Shown here: positions 36,800 through 45,559 of the stretch, in pieces | Position numbering within the stretch: the first letter of the stretch is position 1 | How the letters are laid out: every line of letters begins with the position of its first letter | Source of the DNA: an uncultured Lysobacteraceae bacterium | Lineage (GTDB): Bacteria; Pseudomonadota; Gammaproteobacteria; Xanthomonadales; Xanthomonadaceae | Length of the DNA stretch: 64,000 nucleotides | Assembly: GCA_946480825.1 (NCBI GenBank) | Contig: CAMLLG010000012.1 | Coordinates: 1-64,000, forward strand | Direction of reading: 5' to 3' | The notes under the pieces: model-generated | Databases searched by the model: none | The model's input: only the letters and a program-made list of their open reading frames with translations | Told to the model about the DNA's origin: nothing | Program-made: the position numbers and the translations under genes

Positions 36800-37428
36800 T
36801 GCGGACCGCGTGTCGATTCCGGACGTCGTTCGGTCGTCGCATCGCCGCAGGGCTGTGCCTCGCAGTCGCGCTGATGCCCGGATGGTGTCTGGCTCACGTC
36901 GAGGAGGCCCAGTCGGGGTTCACCTCCGGCCTGCTGCATCCGGTGTTCGGGTTCGATCACTTCCTGGCCATGCTGTCGGTGGGCATCGTCAGCGCGCAGT
37001 TGGGGGCAAGGCATGTCTGGGGCATTCCATCGGCATTCGTGCTCTGGATGGTGGCCGGCGCGTCGACCGGCCTTCTCGGCCACGCACTTCCGTTCCTGGA
37101 GTGGGGGATCGGGCTTTCCGTCGTATTCCTGGGGGCGTCCATCGCGCTCGTACGCAGAGGCATGCATGCGGCGGCGATCTATGCGTTCGCCAGCTTCTTC
37201 GGTTTCCTCCATGGCTATGCGCATGGATTGGAAATGCCGAAGGCGGCTGATCCCGTATATTACGCCGGTGGTTTTCTGACGAGCACGGTGGCGATCCATC
37301 TGCTGGGCGTCGGTATCGGCCATACGATGACAAGCAGGGACACATTCCGACCCGCATTGAGGTATCTCGGGTTGGCGATCGCAGCCATGGGACTGGTGAT
37401 TCTCATCCAGCTCATGCGCGGCGATTGA
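36796..37428 (+). CDS. HupE/UreJ family metal permease
   Basis: 210 residues. HupE/UreJ proteins are nickel or cobalt permeases. An N-terminal signal-like segment (about 16-34, ending WCLAH) precedes HPVFGFDHFLAML, the family's conserved HPxxGxDH motif. Five to six more hydrophobic segments follow, with a further His pair in GFLHGYAHG. Start: two consecutive in-frame ATGs (36796 and 36799); the first overlaps the preceding stop. Such a gene is unusual in a PKS/NRPS cluster. The metal cannot be told from sequence. Confidence 0.82.
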   Translation: MMRTACRFRTSFGRRIAAGLCLAVALMPGWCLAHVEEAQSGFTSGLLHPVFGFDHFLAMLSVGIVSAQLGARHVWGIPSAFVLWMVAGASTGLLGHALPFLEWGIGLSVVFLGASIALVRRGMHAAAIYAFASFFGFLHGYAHGLEMPKAADPVYYAGGFLTSTVAIHLLGVGIGHTMTSRDTFRPALRYLGLAIAAMGLVILIQLMRGD

Positions 37429-37516
37429 GCGCACGGCACCGCAAGGCTGCGGGCCGCCGACTCCGGGCCGGCTCGCCGACAACAGAATGGGCGACAAGCG
37501 TAAGGGACACCTGCAC

Positions 37517-38404
37517 ATGGAAAAGAGAACGACAGCGCTGCGCAACATGATCCAAGCGTCCGAGATCGGCTCGATCATCGAAGCGCACAACGGCCTTTCG
37601 GCGCGATTGGCCGAGGACGCCGGTGCGAAAGGCCTCTGGGCGAGCGGCCTTGCGATCTCGTCCGCGCTCGGCGTGCGCGACAGCAACGAAGCGTCGTGGA
37701 CGCAGGTGCTCGACGTGATCGAGTACATCGTCGACAGCACCAGCGTTCCGACGCTGGTGGACGGCGACTCCGGATACGGCAATTTCAACAATTTCCGGAG
37801 ATTCGTGGCGAAGCTGGAGCAGCGCGGCGCCGCCGGCGTCTGCATCGAGGACAAACTGTTCCCGAAGATGAATTCCTTCGTCGACAACCACCAGGATCTC
37901 ATCGGAATCGGCGAGTTCTGCGGCAAGATCAAGGCCGCCAAGGATATTCTCCGCGATCCGGACTTCGTGATCGTGGCGAGAATCGAGTCGTTCATCGCCG
38001 GGACCGGGCTCGACGACGCTCTCGACCGTGCCGCCGCTTATCGCGAGGCGGGCGCAGACGCCATCTTCATCCACAGCAAGCGCAAAGACGCGAGCGAAAT
38101 CGAAGCGTTCTGCCGCGCCTGGGCGGGCCGTCTGCCTGTCGTGGTCGCGCCGACCACCTATGCCGACACGCCGATCCAGACGCTGTCGGACATGGGGATA
38201 TCACTGGTCATCTGGGCCAATCATCTCGTCCGCGCCAGCGCCTACGCGATGCGCGCCTGCGTCGAACACCTGGTGCGCAATGGCGGTCCGGGCGGCCTAT
38301 CGAATCTCATCAGCGTGTCCGAGCTCTTGAAGCTGAGCGACGTCGAAGAATTGGTCGAGGCGGAGAGACGCTACGGGGAGGTCGCATGCTCGTCCACATC
38401 CTGA
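37517..38404 (+). CDS. pepM: Phosphoenolpyruvate mutase (C-P bond formation)
   Basis: 295 residues, the normal length. Converts phosphoenolpyruvate to 3-phosphonopyruvate, the entry step of nearly all phosphonate pathways. The diagnostic motif EDKLFPKMNS (EDKxxxxxNS) lies at residues 111-120; VDGDSGYGN (about 81-89) carries Mg-binding Asp residues of the isocitrate lyase/PEP mutase fold, and VIWANH occurs near the C-terminus. This motif separates PEP mutases from isocitrate lyase-like hydrolases. I use the ATG at 37517, with AAGGGA upstream, rather than the in-frame ATG at 37487, which has none. It overlaps the glycosyltransferase gene by 19 bases. The equilibrium of this reaction favours PEP, so a following pulling step is needed; see the dehydrogenase gene. 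Confidence 0.95.
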   Translation: MEKRTTALRNMIQASEIGSIIEAHNGLSARLAEDAGAKGLWASGLAISSALGVRDSNEASWTQVLDVIEYIVDSTSVPTLVDGDSGYGNFNNFRRFVAKLEQRGAAGVCIEDKLFPKMNSFVDNHQDLIGIGEFCGKIKAAKDILRDPDFVIVARIESFIAGTGLDDALDRAAAYREAGADAIFIHSKRKDASEIEAFCRAWAGRLPVVVAPTTYADTPIQTLSDMGISLVIWANHLVRASAYAMRACVEHLVRNGGPGGLSNLISVSELLKLSDVEELVEAERRYGEVACSSTS

Positions 38405-39702
38405 TGTGGACCGCGATCGTACTGCTGGCGATCGAGCTTTCGCTGATCGCCCGCTATGCGTTCGTGCGCGCAGTCGATGCCCGGACGACGCCCGCGTCGG
38501 TGCCCTCGGCCGAAGGTGCCGGGCTGTACTTCCTGTTGCCCGCGTTGCGCGAGCAGAATGCGGTGCCGTCGACCCTGGCCACTTTCCAGTCCCTGTGCCG
38601 CGGACGCGCGCGGGTGCGCGCGATCGTGATCACCACCGAGCGTGAAGAGGTGGAAAAGTCGCGTTACGCCTTCGCGCGTTCCACCGCGGAGACGGTCCTG
38701 GAATGGAAACGGGAGAACGACCCGGAAGAGTTGATCGTGCATCTGCACTACCCGCGGACCGACGGCAACAAATCCGATCAGTTGAACCACGCCATGGACT
38801 GGCTGTTGCGCAACGGCGCAACGTCCGACGACTTCGTGGCCGTCTACGATTTCGACGCGTGCCCGCCCGCGAAGACCGTCGACCAATTCCTGAGGCTGTC
38901 CGCAAGCCGGCGCTACGACGCAATGCAGCAGGTGCCGCTGCCGATCCGCAAGTTCGACGAGCAGATCGCATCGCGCCGCCATGCGGTGATGGCGGAATCG
39001 CTGCTGCACATGCAGCAGCGCTCTCTGCCGATCGAGAAGTGGCGGCCCATGTTCAACGACAGGCTGGGCTGGGGCTTGCTGCCGCATTATCTCTGCGGCG
39101 CGGGTCTGTTCGTGCGGCTCGGCTATTTCGCCGAACACGGACCGTTTCCGCCCGTGGACGACGTGCCGTTCGGTTACAGGTTGTACGTGCTCGGCGCCAG
39201 GATCGGCGTTTTTCCCAGCTACAACCTGGTCGAAGCGCACCGCTCGATCCGCGCTGTGATCAACAGCAACGTACTCATCGCTCGGGGCGTGCTTCAGTAT
39301 TTTTCCGAAGGCGTCGGTGCGCTGCGCGTCGCCGCGACGCCGGCGGCGTTCTTCCGCAGCGTGCTGCTGATGCTTTTCGGTATTTCCGAAACGTTCGAGT
39401 TCATGCTGTATCCATTGTTCCTGGTCGTCGCCATGGTCGTCGGAATCGTCAGCGGAACGACCGTGTTGTGGTTGCTCGCGATCGTCCTGCTGCTGCTGCC
39501 TTCCGCCGGCGTTCTGGCTACCGGCGGGCTGCTGCGCGAGAGCACGGGTCATTCGCTCGCTGCCGGCGACTGGATTCGGGTCTGCTCGATGGCGCCGGCG
39601 CGCCGTTTCTGGCGTGCGCTCGGTCCCGCGATCTATTTCTGGCGAAAGGCGAAGAGTCTCTTCGTCGGCAGCGCAATCGTTTACACCAAAACAGAACGCT
39701 AG
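38386..39702 (+). CDS. Membrane-bound family 2 glycosyltransferase-like protein
   Basis: 438 residues. GT2-like fold with an N-terminal membrane helix (about 4-26), a cytoplasmic catalytic part containing DGNKSDQLNHAM and the DxD-like VYDFDACPP, and three C-terminal hydrophobic segments (about 325-395). The layout resembles cellulose-synthase-type processive transferases, but I see no clear QxxRW motif, so non-processive transfer or another activated donor is possible. GGGGAGG precedes the ATG at 38386, which lies inside the pepM gene. It may attach a sugar to, or move a nucleotide-activated phosphonate in, the product pathway; that is inference. Confidence 0.78.
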   Translation: MLVHILMWTAIVLLAIELSLIARYAFVRAVDARTTPASVPSAEGAGLYFLLPALREQNAVPSTLATFQSLCRGRARVRAIVITTEREEVEKSRYAFARSTAETVLEWKRENDPEELIVHLHYPRTDGNKSDQLNHAMDWLLRNGATSDDFVAVYDFDACPPAKTVDQFLRLSASRRYDAMQQVPLPIRKFDEQIASRRHAVMAESLLHMQQRSLPIEKWRPMFNDRLGWGLLPHYLCGAGLFVRLGYFAEHGPFPPVDDVPFGYRLYVLGARIGVFPSYNLVEAHRSIRAVINSNVLIARGVLQYFSEGVGALRVAATPAAFFRSVLLMLFGISETFEFMLYPLFLVVAMVVGIVSGTTVLWLLAIVLLLLPSAGVLATGGLLRESTGHSLAAGDWIRVCSMAPARRFWRALGPAIYFWRKAKSLFVGSAIVYTKTER

Positions 39703-39742
39703 CGCGTGTTACGCATTCTGGATCAGCACAGGCGAATCCCCC

Positions 39743-40636
39743 TTGAAGGCACTCATCTTAGATCCCTGTTGGAAGCATGCCCCCGAGTTGTTCGCGACCC
39801 GGGGCATCGAGGTTCTCGCATCGGAAAGCGAAGCGTCCGCCGCGCGCATCGACTGCGTCATCCTCCGAAGCGGTTCCACGCTGGATGCGGCCAGGCTCGA
39901 ATCCCTGCGCCAACGCGGGCTTCGGCTCGTCCTGCGAGCCGGGTCGGGAATGGACAACATCGATGCCGGTTACTGCGCGCTCAACGGCATCGATGTCGCG
40001 AATTTCCCCGGGCGCAACGCCGACTCCGCGGCCGAAGTCGCGTTGTCCTACATGTTGTCCGGCGCGCATCGACTGTACCCCGCGAACCTCGAAATGCGCG
40101 AGGGCGTTTTCGCGAAGGAAAAATATCTGGGGCGCAATCTGTCCAGCGCCAGCGTCGCTTTCGTCGGCTATGGCGCGACCGCCAGAGCGACGGCGGCCTT
40201 GCTGCGGGCGATCGGCGTGAAGGATCTGATGGCATACCGGCGCCGCGCAGGTGCGGATGACCCCAACGCGGTTCGATTCGTCGATCTCGCGACTTGCTTT
40301 CAGGCCGACATCGTCTCGATCAACGTGCCGCTCAACGAAGAAACGCGCTGCATGATCGGTGAAGATCTGCTGGCATCGGCACGCCCGGGTCTGTTCCTGG
40401 TCAATATCGCAAGACGCGAAATCGTCGATCATGCGGCGCTGGCGCGCAGTCTCGATAGCGGTCGGGTCTGCGGCTATGCCTGCGATGTCCTCGATGTCGG
40501 AAAGGACGCCGAACTCATCGCTCGCAGCGACGTTTTCTCCACTCCGCACCTCGGTGGGCAATCGGAGGACTGCCAGCGGATCATCGCTCATGCGATTCTC
40601 GATTACATCGTCTCGCGCGACTTCTTGTCCACCTGA
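39743..40636 (+). CDS. D-2-hydroxyacid dehydrogenase, candidate phosphonopyruvate reductase
   Basis: 297 residues. NAD(P)-dependent dehydrogenase of the D-isomer 2-hydroxyacid family. The cofactor motif is FVGYGATARA (near 140), the catalytic Arg sits in NIARREIVD, and the catalytic His in TPHLGG (near 268). The family interconverts 2-keto and D-2-hydroxy acids. Next to pepM and without a decarboxylase gene, phosphonopyruvate is the obvious ketoacid substrate, giving 3-phosphonolactate and pulling the mutase reaction forward. This step is inferred. No ATG or GTG fits the domain start; the TTG at 39743 places it correctly, so I use it with caution. Confidence 0.82.
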   Translation: MKALILDPCWKHAPELFATRGIEVLASESEASAARIDCVILRSGSTLDAARLESLRQRGLRLVLRAGSGMDNIDAGYCALNGIDVANFPGRNADSAAEVALSYMLSGAHRLYPANLEMREGVFAKEKYLGRNLSSASVAFVGYGATARATAALLRAIGVKDLMAYRRRAGADDPNAVRFVDLATCFQADIVSINVPLNEETRCMIGEDLLASARPGLFLVNIARREIVDHAALARSLDSGRVCGYACDVLDVGKDAELIARSDVFSTPHLGGQSEDCQRIIAHAILDYIVSRDFLST

Positions 40637-40657
40637 TTCACGACGGACTCCTTCAAG

Positions 40658-41650
40658 ATGAAACTATTCGATTGCGACCAGCACATCAACGACCGGGAAG
40701 AGGACCTCATCCGGCGCGCGGGTCTGGCCAGGAAAAGGGTGATGCCCACCGATGGCTGGCATCGCGAGAAATCCGAGATTTCGAGCTTCGCGGAGCGGTT
40801 GCTGAAGGATCGAAGAGCGTATTTCGATTATTTCGGCGTCGAATACGCAGCGCTTTACCCGACGCGCAGCCTCTCCCACGCGATGATCCGTGAGCCCGAG
40901 GTGTCGCTGAGGATACTCGAGGCCTACAACGACTATCTGCTGGAATGCGCGAACGAAATGCCGGGTCTGCTCCCCGTCGCGCTCGCGAGCGTTCACGATA
41001 TCGACTACACCGTTTCGTGTCTGCCCGCCTATCGGGAGCGCGGTTTCGCGGGCGTGCTGCTCTTGCCGCATGGCCATCATCATCTGTTCGGAGAGCGGCG
41101 TTTCTTCAAGCTCTATGCCGCCTGCGCGGAGTCCTGCATGCCGGTGGTGCTGCACCCGAACTCCTTCGGTGCCATCGGTGGCGAAAATTGCACGACGTTC
41201 GAAGAGTTCCATACGCTCACCTTCCCGTTGGCGGTGATCAAGCAATTCGCCAGCATGATGTTCTCGGGCGTATTCGAACGGTTTCCGGATCTGAGTTTTC
41301 TGATGCTCGAGGCCGGAGCGGGCTGGCTGCCGTTCTGGCTCGATCGAATGGACAACGAGTACGACATGCGTTCGCGCGATGTGCTGATCGAATCGCGCCC
41401 TTCCGAGATTCTCGGCAAGGCCAGCGTTTTTCTCAGCTGTACCGGATTCGATCGCGACATTTCCGTTGTCGATGCCATGCTGGGCAACGGTGGCGTCGTC
41501 TGGGGTTCCGACTACCCGCATTGGGATTCCCACATTCCGGAGGAGCGTGCAGGCATCTTCGAGGGCTGCCCCGAGTCGTTGCGCGAACGGGTGTTCTCCG
41601 CCAACGGCCGCCGCTGCTTCCATCGCGGCATGGATGGAGCTGCGGCATGA
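40658..41650 (+). CDS. Amidohydrolase-2 (PF04909-type) metal-dependent enzyme, first copy
   Basis: 330 residues. TIM-barrel metalloenzyme related to amidohydrolase-2 proteins, a family that includes hydrolases and metal-dependent decarboxylases. The N-terminal metal motif is DCDQHIND; later conserved segments are VVLHPNSFGA, MLEAGAGWLPFWLDRMDNE and GSDYPHWD. The usual second His of the first motif is Asn. A second member lies two genes down, and the two share the ExGxxWLP and PHWD blocks. Its stop overlaps the next start (ATGA). It could hydrolyse an amide or decarboxylate a phosphonate intermediate. Family firm, reaction unknown. Confidence 0.83.
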   Translation: MKLFDCDQHINDREEDLIRRAGLARKRVMPTDGWHREKSEISSFAERLLKDRRAYFDYFGVEYAALYPTRSLSHAMIREPEVSLRILEAYNDYLLECANEMPGLLPVALASVHDIDYTVSCLPAYRERGFAGVLLLPHGHHHLFGERRFFKLYAACAESCMPVVLHPNSFGAIGGENCTTFEEFHTLTFPLAVIKQFASMMFSGVFERFPDLSFLMLEAGAGWLPFWLDRMDNEYDMRSRDVLIESRPSEILGKASVFLSCTGFDRDISVVDAMLGNGGVVWGSDYPHWDSHIPEERAGIFEGCPESLRERVFSANGRRCFHRGMDGAAA

Positions 41651-42660
41651 TCCTCAGATTGCCCTACTTCGACGGCGACTTCGCTGAAATCCTGTCGAAT
41701 GGGATGGGCGGCGACATCTTCGAACCCGGAAGCGATGTCGTCAGTCTGCGTACGGACCATGGCGATGCCTACGCGCTGATCTGCCAGGAACGGGTGCGTG
41801 TCGTCTTCCACGACGGCGCGATCGGACGCAGCGACCTCCGCCCCGGGCAGGGCATCGCCGTGGCGCACTCGCTGTCGGCGGCGGTGGATGCCGATCTGCT
41901 GGCGCTCTGGATGTCGTCCCATGCCGCGTTCCGGGCCTGGCAGTCCCAGGGCGGCGAGGGCGGGCATGTCGCCAATCGCGTGATCGGCGTGTCCGGCCAC
42001 ATCGACGAGCATTGCGGTATCGAGGGTCTGGTCGATGCGCTCGTCGACGCAGATCTGGGCGACGGAGATATCGTTGTCATCGCCGACAAATGCGTTTCAT
42101 ACGCTCACGGCCGGTTGTTTCCGCGCAGCCATCTGGCAGGGCAGGATCCGAAATTCCTCGATTCCGAAGCGCGCCGCGAGTATGCGTTGCGGTTGTCCGG
42201 ACTCCTCGGATATCCGGTCAGCGAACGCCAGTTGCTTTGCATCGACTTTGTCGGAGACGACCGCGCTTCGATCAGCATCGGCGACCACAATCGCGTCTGC
42301 GCGGCCATCGCCCGGGGCATCGCCGAGCGCAACGGCGCGATCGTCGATATCGCGATTTCGGACTCGGATACGGGCGTCGATTACGGCGTGCCGTTGATCG
42401 GCGCCGCAACCGTCGGCGCATCCGCGCTCGGTGCGACCGCCGGCCTCACGCCATACGAGGCGATGAGGGTCGTCGCCGCAGCCGAGATACTGCGGGGTCA
42501 CAACAAGCGCATACCGTTCGTGCTGTGCAAGACCAATCCGCGCAACGCGATCCGCGTCGGCGCCGGCCAGGCCCGTTCCTACCCGGGCACATTCGACCTG
42601 TCCCGTGAGCCATCCCTCCATCACGGCCTCAAGAACACCTGTTACTGGAAAGGCGGTTAA
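41647..42660 (+). CDS. CofE-like (coenzyme F420-0:L-glutamate ligase family) protein
   Basis: 337 residues. The middle and C-terminal parts resemble CofE: GDIVVIADKCVSYAHGR matches the CofE entry motif, and SDTGVDYGVPLIGAATVG matches its later DxxG region. CofE ligates glutamate to the phospholactate carboxylate of F420-0 using GTP. No other F420 gene is in the window, so a repurposed amide ligase is likely. Since a phosphonolactate route is suggested by its neighbours, it may join an amino acid to that carboxylate (inference). The first ~130 residues are less clear. The ATG overlaps the previous stop, and the next gene starts one base after its stop. Confidence 0.68.
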   Translation: MILRLPYFDGDFAEILSNGMGGDIFEPGSDVVSLRTDHGDAYALICQERVRVVFHDGAIGRSDLRPGQGIAVAHSLSAAVDADLLALWMSSHAAFRAWQSQGGEGGHVANRVIGVSGHIDEHCGIEGLVDALVDADLGDGDIVVIADKCVSYAHGRLFPRSHLAGQDPKFLDSEARREYALRLSGLLGYPVSERQLLCIDFVGDDRASISIGDHNRVCAAIARGIAERNGAIVDIAISDSDTGVDYGVPLIGAATVGASALGATAGLTPYEAMRVVAAAEILRGHNKRIPFVLCKTNPRNAIRVGAGQARSYPGTFDLSREPSLHHGLKNTCYWKGG

Positions 42661-42661
42661 C

Positions 42662-43711
42662 ATGGAATTGCACGTGTACGACATCGATCAGCACGTCTGC
42701 GATCTGCGGCTGGAAGAATTCGAATTCAGGCTCTCTCGGGAACAGAGAGACGCGGGCCCCATGAATGTCGTCGTGGACGGCGTCGAGCGCCTGGTGATCG
42801 AGGGCAAGACATTCCCCAAGCACGCGGGGCAGGGCGTCGGGAGTCCGCTGGGTTCAAAGGCCGGCGGTCCATGGATGTCCGCCGAGCAGCGCATGCATTG
42901 GATGCGCGAACGCAGCATCACGCGCGGCATTCTTCTGCCCGGCAACTTCGGTCTGGCGATCAATGCGGTCGAGAACGTCGAACTCAAGCGCGCGCTCTGC
43001 GCCTCTTATCACGAATGGCAATTGCGCGACTGCGATGCCTACGGCGGCGTCTGCAAAACTGCGCTTCTGGCCGATCCGTTCCACTTGCCGAGCGAAGCGA
43101 TGATGGCGGACGATCGCGTCGCCGCATTGCTGATCAAGCCCACGAATGCGCAGAACATGCATTTGTGGGAATCGCCCATGCAGGAAATCTTCAGGCTTTC
43201 CCATGAGTCGCGAAAGCCGATCGTGGTCCACGGCGGCACCGGCTACTATCAGAAGTCGCCGGTCGGCGACCTCTACGACAGCTATTTCTTCACGCATCTG
43301 TTCTCGCATCACATCGAGACCCAGATGTTCCTGTCCGAGCTGTTCGTTTCGAATACGCTCGTCAAATATCCGAACGCGACCATCGCTTTCGTCGAATCCG
43401 GCGTTTCCTGGCTGCCGAGCTTCGTGCAGAGACTGCTGTTCCATCTGCGAAAGCTGGGTCATCTGGCGGGCTACGAGCAGACCGATCCGCTCGAGATCTT
43501 CAGGCGGAACATCGTTTTCGCCGCCTTCATGGACGATGTGACCCATCTGGAAAAAATCGCAGCCGAACACGATTGGCTCAATCTGGCCATCGGCACCGAT
43601 TTTCCGCACTGGGATACTTTCGACATCAGGAATTTGGCAAAACTGCCCATTTCGCGCGAATTCCTCGGTCGGATCACGACCGAAACCGCCATCCGTTTCT
43701 TCGGCGAGTGA
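42662..43711 (+). CDS. Amidohydrolase-2 (PF04909-type) metal-dependent enzyme, second copy
   Basis: 349 residues. Same fold as the first copy: DIDQHVCD at the N-terminus, IVVHGGTGYY in the middle, FVESGVSWLPSFVQRL and IGTDFPHWDTFD near the C-terminus. Overall divergence from the first copy is large, so the two probably act on different substrates or form a heteromer. The ATG at 42662 has AAAGGCGG in front. Its family can hydrolyse amides or remove carboxyl groups from ketoacid-like substrates. Placed between a CofE-like ligase and a nucleotidyltransferase; reaction unknown. Confidence 0.83.
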   Translation: MELHVYDIDQHVCDLRLEEFEFRLSREQRDAGPMNVVVDGVERLVIEGKTFPKHAGQGVGSPLGSKAGGPWMSAEQRMHWMRERSITRGILLPGNFGLAINAVENVELKRALCASYHEWQLRDCDAYGGVCKTALLADPFHLPSEAMMADDRVAALLIKPTNAQNMHLWESPMQEIFRLSHESRKPIVVHGGTGYYQKSPVGDLYDSYFFTHLFSHHIETQMFLSELFVSNTLVKYPNATIAFVESGVSWLPSFVQRLLFHLRKLGHLAGYEQTDPLEIFRRNIVFAAFMDDVTHLEKIAAEHDWLNLAIGTDFPHWDTFDIRNLAKLPISREFLGRITTETAIRFFGE

Positions 43712-43719
43712 ACGACTCC

Positions 43720-44784
43720 ATGCACGCACTCAATGCGCATCAGGAAGCCGCATATCGCCTCGCGCTGTCCGCCGCGTACGCGGCGGTCGGGCTTGGCGAT
43801 CCCCCCGACATCGACCCGCTCGACGTCGATTGGCCGTATTTTCTCTACTTCGTCGATCTCAACGGCCTGTGTGGCGCCGTCCACGCGTCGTTTTCCGCTC
43901 TGCCTGAATCTGCCCGCGCCGGTATTCCGTTCCGCGTCGGCATTACCTTGCGCAACCAGGCGGAGCGCTACCGTGAGCGCTGGCATCAGCATCAAGCCAT
44001 CCTGGCGCGTCTGGACGAACGCGCCGGCGAGGGGCAGACGATCGTGCTGCTGAAGGGCGCCTCGTTCAAATCGACGATCTACGCGCCGTTTCCCGATGCG
44101 CGAACCATGGGCGACATCGACCTCCTGGTCAGTTCGAACCAGTCGGAGGAAGTGGTGTCGTGGGTGCGCGAATGGGGATATCGGACGCGGGAGAGCAAGA
44201 ACGGGATCACCGCGATCGGCACCGTGGACGGCAGGCGCACCGTCATCGACGTGCATATCGACGATCCAGCGAAAACCGGGCGCAACCCGAGCCGTGCGAT
44301 CCGCACGTTGCTCGCCAACCTCGTGCCCAGTCCGGCCTATCGCAATCTGAAGATGCCGTGCTTCGAATACTCGCAGGCGCATGCCTGCAAGCATTTTTGC
44401 GAGCACAAGGACGATTTCCGGAAGATCCTGTTCCAGGACGACATCAAGCTGGGACGCTTGTTGGACATCCTGCTGCTGGAGCCGGTCTGCGATGCGGAAG
44501 GCGTGCGTGCCATCGCCGCAGAGCTCGGCTGGGAGCGGGAGTTGGAGCGGTCGTTGAGCTATCTGGAAGCGGTGAGACCCGGGGCCAGACTCCCGGCTCA
44601 GGCGCCCGAGACGGTCGCCACCGCGGTCGGCGACTTCGTATGGCCATTCGGTTTCGAGACGCTGATCAAGCGCATCGATCGCGCCGAATGGCTGTCGGCC
44701 CGGCTCGGCGACAAGGGGGCGCGCGACCTGTGGTACTCGACGGAGAAAGGCATCCTGCATCCGGTTCCGGCGCGGACAGAATGA
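43720..44784 (+). CDS. Nucleotidyltransferase-like protein (NTP_transf_5 type)
   Basis: 354 residues. Pol-beta-type nucleotidyltransferase fold: LLKGASFKSTIY followed by ARTMGDIDLLV (DxD metal site) and DGRRTVIDVHID (third acidic position). This kind is common beside polysaccharide and natural-product genes, and its targets are mostly unknown. A His/Cys-rich stretch, HACKHFCEHKDDF, follows in the C-terminal half. Start: ATG 43720; a GTG at 43708 overlapping the previous stop is an alternative adding four residues. It may transfer a nucleotide to a phosphonate intermediate or to a protein. Confidence 0.75.
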   Translation: MHALNAHQEAAYRLALSAAYAAVGLGDPPDIDPLDVDWPYFLYFVDLNGLCGAVHASFSALPESARAGIPFRVGITLRNQAERYRERWHQHQAILARLDERAGEGQTIVLLKGASFKSTIYAPFPDARTMGDIDLLVSSNQSEEVVSWVREWGYRTRESKNGITAIGTVDGRRTVIDVHIDDPAKTGRNPSRAIRTLLANLVPSPAYRNLKMPCFEYSQAHACKHFCEHKDDFRKILFQDDIKLGRLLDILLLEPVCDAEGVRAIAAELGWERELERSLSYLEAVRPGARLPAQAPETVATAVGDFVWPFGFETLIKRIDRAEWLSARLGDKGARDLWYSTEKGILHPVPARTE

Positions 44785-44800
44785 GCACAGGGCATACGGC

Positions 44801-45559
44801 ATGAGCGAAGAAGCGATCTACGGCGTGTGGGCGGGCGCGGCAGCATCGGATCTGGAACAGACCGCACGACGACTCGACCTGGACTATTTCGTCGCCGATC
44901 TGCAGCACGGCACCTGGACGTTCGGTGAGATGGAGCGATTGTTCGCCAACCTCGGCGAACGCGAGAGCGGACGTTGCCGTCCGTGGGTGAGAACCAATCT
45001 GATGCCTTCCGATGCCGAAGTCGGCCATTGTCTCGACGCCGGCGCATGGGGATTGATCGTGCCGTACGCGGCCTCGGCAGAGCAACTGCGCGCCGTACGC
45101 GGCGCGATGCGCTATCCGCCCGACGGCAGGCGCAGCTTCGGACGCAATGTCGGCATGATCAATACTCGCGTCGACAGCGCCGCGGCTTACCGGAACTGGT
45201 CCCGGCAATCGCTCCGTCTGCTGGCGCTCGTGGAGTCCGCTGCCGGTCTGGATCGGCTGGAGGAAATCGCGGTCGCCGCGGATGGCGTGCTCTTCGGACT
45301 GGAGGATCTCGCACTCGATCTGGGCGAGTCCAAAGAGAACTGTCTGCAGCGCATCGAGCGCCGGTTGTCGACCTTCGGCATCGCGTCCGTGGGTTATCTG
45401 GGCATCGATACGAAACGTCAGCAATCGCTTGGGGCAACCATCGTGAATTTCGGCAACGTCAAGGACTTCCTCGGCGAAACGATAGCGAATCGCTATCGCG
45501 AGCTCGGCTTGCGGCGCACAACACAATCCAATAGGGTCGAAGGAACGGTATCGCCATGA
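44801..45559 (+). CDS. HpcH/HpaI family aldolase
   Basis: 252 residues, the usual length. Class II metal-dependent aldolase of the HpcH/HpaI/citrate-lyase fold, which reversibly adds pyruvate-type enolates to aldehydes. Visible are VADLQHGTW, RTNLMPSD (substrate Arg), ALVESAAGLDRL (metal Glu) and GLEDLALDLG (metal Asp). In a cluster making phosphonopyruvate, a pyruvate enolate analogue, it could form or split a C-C bond next to the phosphonate; this is inference. It overlaps the next gene by ATGA. Confidence 0.84.
   Translation: MSEEAIYGVWAGAAASDLEQTARRLDLDYFVADLQHGTWTFGEMERLFANLGERESGRCRPWVRTNLMPSDAEVGHCLDAGAWGLIVPYAASAEQLRAVRGAMRYPPDGRRSFGRNVGMINTRVDSAAAYRNWSRQSLRLLALVESAAGLDRLEEIAVAADGVLFGLEDLALDLGESKENCLQRIERRLSTFGIASVGYLGIDTKRQQSLGATIVNFGNVKDFLGETIANRYRELGLRRTTQSNRVEGTVSP

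Noticed and set aside
37517..38404. Isocitrate lyase-like hydrolase rather than PEP mutase
   Set aside because: The full EDKxxxxxNS signature and normal PEP mutase length are present, and phosphonate-type neighbours agree.
41647..42660. Evidence for coenzyme F420 biosynthesis in the cluster
   Set aside because: Only a CofE-like gene is present; no CofC, CofD, CofG or CofH, so a repurposed ligase is more likely.
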